Assembly (NCBI GenBank): GCA_016795565.1
Contig: JAEUGW010000032.1
Coordinates: 124,001 to 188,000, forward strand
Reading direction: 5' to 3'
DNA: 64,000 bases
Source: Opitutaceae bacterium
Lineage (GTDB): Bacteria; Verrucomicrobiota; Verrucomicrobiia; Opitutales; Opitutaceae
Shown: positions 51,107 through 57,660 of the stretch, in pieces
How the letters are laid out: each line of letters opens with the position of its first letter
Numbering within the stretch: position 1 is the stretch's first letter
Made by a program: the position numbers and the translations under genes
The notes under the pieces: model-generated
Told to the model about the DNA's origin: nothing
Databases searched by the model: none
The model's input: only the letters and a program-made list of their open reading frames with translations

Positions 51107-52309
51107 TCAGCGGGTGTTGACTCCGCCCAGGAGTGAGAAAAGTGGCAGGAAGAACGACAGGGCGATGAAGCCGACCACGGCAGTCAGGGCGGACAGGAGC
51201 AGCGGTTCGAGCAGCGTCAGTGCCGTGGCCAGATGTTCGCGGGCTCGGCTGGCGGCATACTCCTCGATGTGCTGGAGTGCCGCGCCGATCTGTCCGGTCG
51301 TTTCGCCCGACTTGATCGCCGGCACGATGAAACCGGGAAACGCGTGCCGCTTGGGCAGGGCGGCGTAGAGCGGCCGTCCCACCGCCACCTGCTCGCGGGC
51401 TCCGAGAAGCTGTCTTTCAAGAAGCGCGTTGCCCGTCAGTTCGGCGCCGGTTTTGAGGGCATCGAGCAGCGGGATTCCCGCTTCGTGGAGCAACCGGCAA
51501 TGGCCGGCGAACCTGGCGGTCGCGAGGTGCCGGATAATATCGCCGAGCAGCGGCAGCCGAAGGAGTGCGCTGTCCCGGACAAACCGTGTGCGCGGCGAGC
51601 GTAGCAGGTAAGTGGCGAGCATGACCAACGCGGCGAGGCCCAGCGCCAACGCCAGCCATTGCGCGCGGAGGAATCCGCTGGTCGCGATGAGTGCCACGGT
51701 GATCGCGGGCAAGACGACGTGCAGGGACTCGAAAATGGCGGCAAACTGCGGCACGACACCGCCGAGGAGGAACACGATGAGGCAGGCTGTCGCGATCAGG
51801 ACCACCGTCGGGTAGATCAGGGCGCGCCTGGCCGTCCGGCGCAGTTCGGCGCCGCTGGTCAGGTGTCCGGCCAGCGAGCGGATCGCGGCGGGCAATTGGG
51901 CCGAAGCCTCCCCGGCCGCGATCACCGCCGCCACGTGCGGCGGGAACTGCCGGGCAAAAAAACGGCAGGCCACGTGGATCGGGGCACCCTGGGCGATGTC
52001 GGCGTGAATCTTCTCCAGCATCGCCCGCATCGGACCGGCGGGGGCGTCCTCGGCCATCTGCGCCAGGGCGGCATCCGCATTCACCCCGGCGCGCAACTGG
52101 AGCTCGAGCTGGTGGAGCACGCCCACGAATTCCGCGATCGGCAGCTTGATCCGGGCGAGGTGGCGCTGCGTTTCCACGGGACGGATGCGGACCGGGAAAA
52201 GTCCTCCCGCCCGCAGGCGTTCCCGGAGGGCGGGCTCGTCCGACGCGGCCTCACGCAGGGATTGCCGGCGTCCGAGCCGGTCGATGGCGGTGATGGCGAA
52301 GGCGGGCAT
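51107..52309 (-). CDS. GspF/PilC-type inner-membrane platform protein
   Basis: The 400-residue protein has two T2SSF domains with three membrane segments. Characteristic parts are FVGVLHQLELQLRAGVNADAALAQMA, LIYPTVVLIATACLIVFLLGGVVPQFAAIFE, GIPLLDALKTGAELTGN and PGFIVPAIKSGETTGQIGAALQHIEEY. It is the polytopic core of the pilus or type II secretion platform that works with the GspE ATPase. It is separated from the upstream PilP-like gene by one base and from the downstream pseudopilin gene by two bases. Confidence 0.92.
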   Translation of the reverse strand: MPAFAITAIDRLGRRQSLREAASDEPALRERLRAGGLFPVRIRPVETQRHLARIKLPIAEFVGVLHQLELQLRAGVNADAALAQMAEDAPAGPMRAMLEKIHADIAQGAPIHVACRFFARQFPPHVAAVIAAGEASAQLPAAIRSLAGHLTSGAELRRTARRALIYPTVVLIATACLIVFLLGGVVPQFAAIFESLHVVLPAITVALIATSGFLRAQWLALALGLAALVMLATYLLRSPRTRFVRDSALLRLPLLGDIIRHLATARFAGHCRLLHEAGIPLLDALKTGAELTGNALLERQLLGAREQVAVGRPLYAALPKRHAFPGFIVPAIKSGETTGQIGAALQHIEEYAASRAREHLATALTLLEPLLLSALTAVVGFIALSFFLPLFSLLGGVNTR

Positions 52310-52310
52310 G

Positions 52311-52952
52311 TCAGAGCGGCAGGCGGACCCGCACGGCTGCCTTGCCCACGGGCACGCGCAGGCGCTGCGCGGCGTGTGCGAACACCACGGCCTCGGGATC
52401 GATCCGCTCCACGGTGAGCGATTCGGTCATGTCGCCTGCCTGTAGCAGCCGGCCGTTGATGACAGCGCAGCGCGCCGGGCCGGCGACGATGCCGCTGACC
52501 TGCAGCGTCACTTCGCGAACCGTTTTCGGATTGATCGATCGGATCGCGAAGGGATTGACGGGCTCATCGGACTTTGTGGCCATCACGGCCGCTGCGAGGT
52601 CGATCACCCCGTCCGCATTGGGCGCGAGATATGATGATGCGGGTGAAGATTGGATGGGCGGCGTTGCTGGCGATGTCATGTCGGGAGCAGCAGGCAGCGA
52701 CGCTGGTTTCGCTTCGCGGTCCGATGCGACCTGGGCGGTGAGCGTCTCGTTCTGGCTGAGGAGAGCCTCGATGTATTGTGCCTGCAGCCGAAGCCGGCGC
52801 TCCATCACGGTATTCGGCGCAGGCTGGACAACGGCAGGGGCAGCGGAGGGGGCGTCCGTTGTCGCGACCGATGGCGGGGGCGTGGGTTTTGCCGCTGGAG
52901 GCGTCTGGCAACCGGCCAGCAACAAAAGGATAAGCGGGAGGATTCGGTTCAT
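52311..52952 (-). CDS. PilP/GspC-like lipoprotein
   Basis: The 213-residue protein has a lipoprotein signal (LILLLLAGC, Cys15), a Pro/Ala-rich linker, a short coiled-coil (ERRLRLQAQYIEALLSQNETLTAQV) and a C-terminal beta domain with LQVSGIVAGPARCAVINGRLLQAGDMTESLTVERIDPEAVVF in parts. The latter resembles the homology-region domain of PilP and GspC that docks onto the secretin N-domain. It is the first pilus-type gene after the VirB10-like gene, with a four-base overlap, and so marks the junction of the conjugation and pilus halves of the operon. Confidence 0.7.
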   Translation of the reverse strand: MNRILPLILLLLAGCQTPPAAKPTPPPSVATTDAPSAAPAVVQPAPNTVMERRLRLQAQYIEALLSQNETLTAQVASDREAKPASLPAAPDMTSPATPPIQSSPASSYLAPNADGVIDLAAAVMATKSDEPVNPFAIRSINPKTVREVTLQVSGIVAGPARCAVINGRLLQAGDMTESLTVERIDPEAVVFAHAAQRLRVPVGKAAVRVRLPL

Positions 52953-53950
52953 GGGCGGGGCGGAGCGGACGACGACGCGATCGGGGGCGCGCGCCGGGCC
53001 TGGCTCCGGTCGAGGGTTTGCGTGACGTAGAGGTAGAAGGGCTTTCCGGCGGGGACTCGCAGATAGAAGCCGTCGCGGGCGATGGCCTCGCGCATCGATT
53101 GGGCGTATTCGCGGAGAATGGCGCCGGTGCCGGCGAGCAGGGCATTGCGCGCCGTGGCCGCGGGAGCCGAGGCTTCGCCCAATAGCCCGTTGGTGAGCCG
53201 GCTGTCCTGGAGTGCGGAGGTGGCGGTTGCGAGGAAGCTTGCCGCAAAGAGCTTCAGCTCCCGGTCGTCGCCCGTCCGGACCACCTGGCCGCGCAGGCCC
53301 GCCGAGCCGTCGTGTTCACCCCACATGTGCGACTCCCCGTCGAATTCCCGGTCCAGCACCAACGCATCGACGGCCAGTTCGAGGCCGTTGTCCGCGCCCT
53401 TCGTCCGCCACACGAAGCGCCACTGGCCCTGCGCGGCGATGCGCTCCCGCGCGCGGTCGAGGGCAGCGCGGCCATGCACCTCCGTGCCGGCGGGAATCAC
53501 ACATTTGCCGTCATGCCAGACATCCTCGGTGACCAACCCGATGATCGGCGTTTCCAGCCGGTTTGATTCCAGGGCGATCACGGTTTGGCACGGCACCAGC
53601 CGTCCGAATGGCGCCGTAGTCGGCACCGGGGCGGCGGGCGCTTCCGGCGCCGTCACGAATACAGCGAGCGGCAGCACCGGCGCCTTCGACCCAGGCGCTG
53701 GGGTGGGTCCGACGGAGCCGGGAACCGGACTGGGCGAGGGCGGAGCCGGTCGCGCCACCGCCGGAAATTTCACCCCGCCTCGGATCAAGGTCTGCGGCAG
53801 CGGGGCGGCCGGTGCGGGCTTTGCCGCCGGCAAAGCGGCAGGTGCCGCCTTGCCGTAGCGGTGAGCAACGATCACGCCCAGCAGCAGCACGGCGGCCACC
53901 AGCACCACCTGGCCCGTCGGGGAAGTCAGGAAATCGCGGTCGAATGTCAT
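52949..53950 (-). CDS. VirB10/TrbI-like T4SS core protein
   Basis: The 333-residue protein has an N-terminal membrane helix (GQVVLVAAVLLLGVIVAHRYG), a long Pro/Ala-rich periplasmic linker and a C-terminal beta-barrel domain with LVPCQTVIALESNRLETPIIGLVTEDVWHDGKCVIPAGTEVHG in parts, RFVWRTKGADNGLEL and the ending DGFYLRVPAGKPFYLYVTQTLD. These are VirB10/TrbI features. VirB10 spans inner and outer membrane and forms the core complex with VirB7 and VirB9. Four-base overlaps on both sides tie it to the VirB9-like gene and to the PilP-like lipoprotein. Confidence 0.85.
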   Translation of the reverse strand: MTFDRDFLTSPTGQVVLVAAVLLLGVIVAHRYGKAAPAALPAAKPAPAAPLPQTLIRGGVKFPAVARPAPPSPSPVPGSVGPTPAPGSKAPVLPLAVFVTAPEAPAAPVPTTAPFGRLVPCQTVIALESNRLETPIIGLVTEDVWHDGKCVIPAGTEVHGRAALDRARERIAAQGQWRFVWRTKGADNGLELAVDALVLDREFDGESHMWGEHDGSAGLRGQVVRTGDDRELKLFAASFLATATSALQDSRLTNGLLGEASAPAATARNALLAGTGAILREYAQSMREAIARDGFYLRVPAGKPFYLYVTQTLDRSQARRAPPIASSSAPPRP

Positions 53951-54750
53951 GGGTGGGACACGAGCACGCTGAACGCTTCCTTGACCGGGAGGTTGGCCCG
54001 GCCGCCGCCCGGGGAACCGGCGATGACGAGATGGAGGAGGCTGCTGCCCTTTGGCGGAATCGCGCCCGAACCTTCAGTGAACGCCGCCGGATAGATGTCA
54101 CGACCAAGGCGGATCGCGAGCGAGGCGGGATCGTAGGGAACGGCGACATCGAGCTTGTTGTCCAACCGCACCCGGAAAACCAGCGCATCTTCCGCCTCGA
54201 AACGGACGATCGACTCAATCGTGGCTGTGAAATCGCGATAGTGGGTGATGCTGCCCGGAGTGGCACTTGTCACCGTGGACACCATGCCGGCGGATGCCGG
54301 GCGGGATTGTTGCTTGGCGCGCTCGACCAACGCGGCGAGCGTCTCGCGCAGCAGCGGCGGAGTGGGATTCCCCGCGAGCGGCTCGTCGAGAAACACCACC
54401 ACGCGGTCCGCCTCGGGGGCGGCGATGAAGGCGAGCGCATAGACCCGTCCCCGGAAGACGACGTTCAGCGCACCGGCGGCGCCGTCCTTCAACAGTCGCA
54501 ACGAGAAATACTCCGTCCCCGCCTCGTGCGAGAGCAGGATGCCGGGTGCGTCATCGGTCCTTTGCGAGACGTTCGCCCCGACGATGGCCTTGAGCGGCGC
54601 CGGGAACACGCAGGTCGTGGGCTCGTCCTTGCTCAGGCGGATCGTGTAAACGCTCCGCTCATCCAGCGGATAGCTGTGGATTTCAGCGGCCCGGACGCCC
54701 GCCATCAGGAGGGCCTGCACCATGATCATTGCGATAATTCGTAGGTCCAT
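53947..54750 (-). CDS. VirB9/TrbG-like T4SS core protein
   Basis: The 267-residue protein has a signal peptide (IAMIMVQALLMAGVRA). An N-terminal beta domain follows (SVYTIRLSKDEPTTCVFPAPLKAIVGANV and AGALNVVFRGRVYALAFIAAPEADRVVVFLDEP in parts), then a C-terminal beta domain (HYRDFTATIESIVRFEAEDALVFRVRLDNKLD). The length, export signal and position directly before VirB10 fit VirB9. Direct similarity is weak, so the call relies partly on gene order. It overlaps VirB8 upstream by 25 bases and VirB10 downstream by four. Confidence 0.68.
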   Translation of the reverse strand: MDLRIIAMIMVQALLMAGVRAAEIHSYPLDERSVYTIRLSKDEPTTCVFPAPLKAIVGANVSQRTDDAPGILLSHEAGTEYFSLRLLKDGAAGALNVVFRGRVYALAFIAAPEADRVVVFLDEPLAGNPTPPLLRETLAALVERAKQQSRPASAGMVSTVTSATPGSITHYRDFTATIESIVRFEAEDALVFRVRLDNKLDVAVPYDPASLAIRLGRDIYPAAFTEGSGAIPPKGSSLLHLVIAGSPGGGRANLPVKEAFSVLVSHP

Positions 54751-55382
54751 ACCGCGAGGGGATAGCGGCCGTTGGCCGTCAAGTTGGGGTTGCGTGCGAA
54801 CTTGAATCGCACGGTGAAGGGAGTCGCTTCGCCGAAGGCCTGGCCGCTGGCGACGCCGGTGCGCACGAGCTGGCCATCGGCCTGCACGAGCACCACGTTC
54901 TCACGGGTTTCGAGCACACTGAGCTTCAGCACCTCGGGCTTCTGGTGCAGGGCCTTCGCCGCGAATTCCTCGGCGCCGGCGGCCAGTTGCGCCCGCGCCT
55001 GCTGCGCCGCCTCGGGCAGGAAGAGACGGTCGAGGAGTTCGGGGAAGTCGGGCCCGGTGGGGTTGCGCTGGAACAAGGCGAGACACGCCAGCAGCGCGCA
55101 CTGCTCGTGGAGCTTGGTCGCCTCCTCGAACGCCAGCAGCGGCCCGACATGAAACGTGCCGCTTGGGTCGAGCACGATCACCCGTTCGCGCTGCCGGTCC
55201 GCGCGGATCAGGAGGAATGGTTGCACCACGCAGAATCCGGTCGTTGTCAGCGCCACCAGGCACCACCACCGCGCCGCGAGAGCATGGTCGGCGAACAGCG
55301 CCAGGGGATTCCACGGACGGCGTGGTCGCGCGGCCGGTTCGGGCCGCACATGGGGGACTTTGGTTTCCTTGAGAATAGTCAT
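54726..55382 (-). CDS. VirB8/TrbF-like inner-membrane T4SS protein
   Basis: The 218-residue protein has a short cytoplasmic N-terminus, one membrane helix (WWCLVALTTTGFCVVQPFLLI, about 39-59) and a periplasmic alpha-beta domain. The last part shows FAEATPFTVRFKF-like strands typical of the NTF2-like VirB8 fold. VirB8 nucleates the T4SS at the inner membrane. The assignment rests on topology, size and its place between VirB6 and VirB9. The start is ATG at 55382, four bases after the VirB6-like stop. Confidence 0.65.
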   Translation of the reverse strand: MTILKETKVPHVRPEPAARPRRPWNPLALFADHALAARWWCLVALTTTGFCVVQPFLLIRADRQRERVIVLDPSGTFHVGPLLAFEEATKLHEQCALLACLALFQRNPTGPDFPELLDRLFLPEAAQQARAQLAAGAEEFAAKALHQKPEVLKLSVLETRENVVLVQADGQLVRTGVASGQAFGEATPFTVRFKFARNPNLTANGRYPLAVWTYELSQ

Positions 55383-55386
55383 CGGG

Positions 55387-56433
55387 TCAGAGGGAGGTTT
55401 GTGGTGCGGGCAACCGGGCCATGCCGAGGGCGGCCGCGGCGCGAAGATCGCCTGCCGGATCGGCCGGGGAGGGAGGCGTGGATGGCACAGGCGGTGGCAG
55501 TGCTGCCGGTGGAGGTGGTGGCGGAGTCGATCCGCCAGCGGGATTGCCAGTGCTCTTCGCCGCCGACAGCGCGGCAGCCGGTGCGGCTGCGCCCGCGATC
55601 TTGAGCGACTTCACCAAGTGAGTGAGTTGCTGAAGGGCGTATATCTGTTGCAACGCGCCGGAGCCGCCGCTGCCCACGGGTGAACCCGAGCAGATCAGCC
55701 CTTGCATCAAAAGCGGGGTCGCGAGCGTCCCGATGATCATCCACAGCGCGGCCAGGAGCCCGCCGAGCAGGCTGCCGAACGAGGCGGCGTCGATTTCGCC
55801 CGGGGTCAGTCCGTAGGCGACGGCCAGATTGTTGCCGTAGCCGGTGAGCAGATGATAGGCGACCAGCTCCGTGACGGCGAAACCGACCGGCCAGGCCAGG
55901 ATGGCGAGCGTCTGCTGGAGATACCGCGTCGCCCACTGGGCCTGCGACGGAATCATGTAGAATGCCAGTGCGACCGGCAGGAACAGGTAGCAAAGCAACT
56001 TCAGGACGTGCTGGAGGATCAGGAACGGAACCTGTAGGAGGCTGGCGACCAGCACGACCAGCTTGACGGCGCCATCGAGAAAGGCCCGGTAGACCGATTC
56101 GCCGACGCGGCGCAGGCTGAATTCGCTGCTGCTGCTCACACTGTCGCGGAGCTTTGTGGCCGCGCGCATCGGGTGCTGCGTGTAGCCGTCCTGCAAGGTG
56201 TCGGCCACGTTCAGGAACATTTTTTCCGTGGTCCCGAACCAGAAGGGCAGGGTGGCGACGAGCCCGGCCACCACGGTGGCCCGCAGGATCGGCCGCGTCA
56301 GGCCTTCGGCGTCCGCCCGGGCCTGCTGGACCTGGAGCACGAGCCCGACGACGCACACAAAATACACCACGACGCGCAGCGTCTCGGTCAGCGAGAACAC
56401 GGCCTCCCTGAGTCCTGGAACGAAGTTGTCCAT
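55387..56433 (-). CDS. VirB6/TrbL-like polytopic T4SS protein
   Basis: The 348-residue protein has at least six hydrophobic segments (for example LRVVVYFVCVVGLVLQV, LVVLVASLLQVPFLILQHVLKLLCYLFLP in parts, LLGGLLAALWMIIGTLATPLLM). Its C-terminal cytoplasmic tail of about 80 residues is Pro/Ala/Gly-rich. This is the TrbL/VirB6 pattern of the inner-membrane channel. The ATG at 56433 is preceded by GGGAGGC at a suitable distance and overlaps the preceding stop (TGATG), so I prefer it to the GTG at 56451. It is part of the continuous operon. Confidence 0.78.
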   Translation of the reverse strand: MDNFVPGLREAVFSLTETLRVVVYFVCVVGLVLQVQQARADAEGLTRPILRATVVAGLVATLPFWFGTTEKMFLNVADTLQDGYTQHPMRAATKLRDSVSSSSEFSLRRVGESVYRAFLDGAVKLVVLVASLLQVPFLILQHVLKLLCYLFLPVALAFYMIPSQAQWATRYLQQTLAILAWPVGFAVTELVAYHLLTGYGNNLAVAYGLTPGEIDAASFGSLLGGLLAALWMIIGTLATPLLMQGLICSGSPVGSGGSGALQQIYALQQLTHLVKSLKIAGAAAPAAALSAAKSTGNPAGGSTPPPPPPAALPPPVPSTPPSPADPAGDLRAAAALGMARLPAPQTSL

Positions 56434-56669
56434 CAGTTGCGTGCCTCCCACGGCCGCTGCCGCGTTTCTTCCCGGCGCAGGTGCGCGGTGAGCAGTTCGA
56501 GCGAAAGCGGCTTCCGCCTGCGCCGCCCCTGCGCCCGCGATCCGCGCGGGCGTGTTTTGTTCCTGACAACCGGAGTCGACGGCGCGGTGCGCGCGGCGTG
56601 CCGGAGCACGATCAGGGCGCAGAGCGTCAGGCCGGCCGAGGCCAGCGCGATGATAGTAGCTTCCTTCAT
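56433..56669 (-). CDS. Small single-pass membrane protein in the T4SS operon
   Basis: The 78-residue product has one hydrophobic segment (IIALASAGLTLCALIVL) and then a very basic tail (NKTRPRGSRAQGRRRRKPLSLELLTAHLRREE in parts). It overlaps the VirB5-like gene (ATGA) and the VirB6-like gene (TGATG), which supports real expression. It may be an entry-exclusion or accessory assembly protein, as is common next to VirB5/VirB6, but no family is recognised. The ATG at 56675 is an alternative start. Confidence 0.65.
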   Translation of the reverse strand: MKEATIIALASAGLTLCALIVLRHAARTAPSTPVVRNKTRPRGSRAQGRRRRKPLSLELLTAHLRREETRQRPWEARN

Positions 56670-57469
56670 CGCCATTCGGTCGGGGCCAGCTTCAGGGATT
56701 CCTGCCAGGCGCCCACCACGGCGAGGGACTGGCGTTCTTCGGCCAGCTGACGCTCCAAGTAATCCTGTTTCTCCTTGGCCGCCTGATTATCGTTGAGGAT
56801 CTGCAGGGCGCGCAGCTTGTCGGCCTCGTCCCGGCGCCGGTTGGAGAGTTCCGCCGCCCGGCCGTTGAGCGCGGCAATCTTGACCGCGAGTTTGTCCACC
56901 TCGGCTTGGGTGCCGGCTCCCCGTAGTTGCTCGAGCGTAACGGCGAGTTCGGACTGCACGGCGGCCGCCTGTGCATCGGTTTGCTCGAGCACGGTCGCCG
57001 CGTTGTCCGACTGCCGTTCGACGGCGGCATAGCGGCGATACAGATCCTCCTGCCGGACAAAACTCCGGCCCAGCACCGTGCGGTCATCGAGCTGGCGGTA
57101 GATTCCCTCAGAGGTGCGCCGCAGCGAATCCAGGGCGTTGGCGAGGCGCTGGGCGTTCGCCAGGGTTTCCCCGTAGGTCCGCGCCAGATCGTTGGCGCCG
57201 AGTTCGCGCAGGACCATGCCGGCGCCCGCGGCGGTGGGATCACCGATGACATCGCGGATGCGGCGTTGGGTCGCCAGTTGGTCCTCCAACTGGCGCAGCT
57301 GGCGGTTGAGCTGCTCGGCCTGCTCCGCCCAACGACGGATCACTTCCAGATGATTGGCGGCCTGCGCCGACTCGATGGCGGCGTTGACCGCGGTGTTGCC
57401 GGGATCGCTGACAATCCATTGTGCCCAGGTGGGCGCGGTGAGAACGAGAAAGAGAATCAGGTGTTTCAT
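56666..57469 (-). CDS. VirB5/TrbJ-like periplasmic T4SS protein
   Basis: The 267-residue protein has a signal peptide (HLILFLVLTAPTWAQW) followed by long coiled-coil helices (AAIESAQAANHLEVIRRWAEQAEQLNRQLRQLEDQL in parts). The opening IVSDPGNTAVNAAIESAQ closely resembles the TrbJ/VirB5 start, where a DP-N motif follows the signal. VirB5 proteins sit at the pilus tip or on the periplasmic face and help contact recipients. It overlaps the lipoprotein upstream and the small membrane protein downstream by four bases each. Confidence 0.82.
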   Translation of the reverse strand: MKHLILFLVLTAPTWAQWIVSDPGNTAVNAAIESAQAANHLEVIRRWAEQAEQLNRQLRQLEDQLATQRRIRDVIGDPTAAGAGMVLRELGANDLARTYGETLANAQRLANALDSLRRTSEGIYRQLDDRTVLGRSFVRQEDLYRRYAAVERQSDNAATVLEQTDAQAAAVQSELAVTLEQLRGAGTQAEVDKLAVKIAALNGRAAELSNRRRDEADKLRALQILNDNQAAKEKQDYLERQLAEERQSLAVVGAWQESLKLAPTEWR

Positions 57470-57660
57470 GGTTTTACGGGGTTCGTGGTCGGGTTGGCGG
57501 CAGGCTGGGGCTGCTGATCCTGCAGGCGCCAATACTGCTCCTTCATCGCCTGGCCGTAGCCGCGCTCGAATCCGCGGGCCTCCGCCGCCGTTTCGCGGGA
57601 GGCGGATACGCAGCCGCCGAGCAGGAGGCAGAGGATGGCGATCAGGCAGCACTGGCGCAT
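57466..57660 (-). CDS. Small VirB7/TrbK-like lipoprotein
   Basis: The 64-residue product has a lipoprotein signal (CLIAILCLLLGGC, Cys17) and a short hydrophilic tail rich in Gln and Pro. Its size and place between VirB4 and VirB5 fit VirB7, which anchors the core complex at the outer membrane, or TrbK-type exclusion lipoproteins. It overlaps the end of the VirB4-like gene by 19 bases and the VirB5-like start by four. Small lipoproteins diverge quickly, so the function is inferred from context. Confidence 0.68.
   Translation of the reverse strand: MRQCCLIAILCLLLGGCVSASRETAAEARGFERGYGQAMKEQYWRLQDQQPQPAANPTTNPVKP

Noticed and set aside
45192..52952. Interpretation of the pilus half as a host type II secretion system
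   Set aside because: It is embedded between element-type genes and coupled to VirB10 by a 4-base overlap, and it includes an adhesin, so a host secretion locus is less likely. It cannot be excluded by sequence alone.
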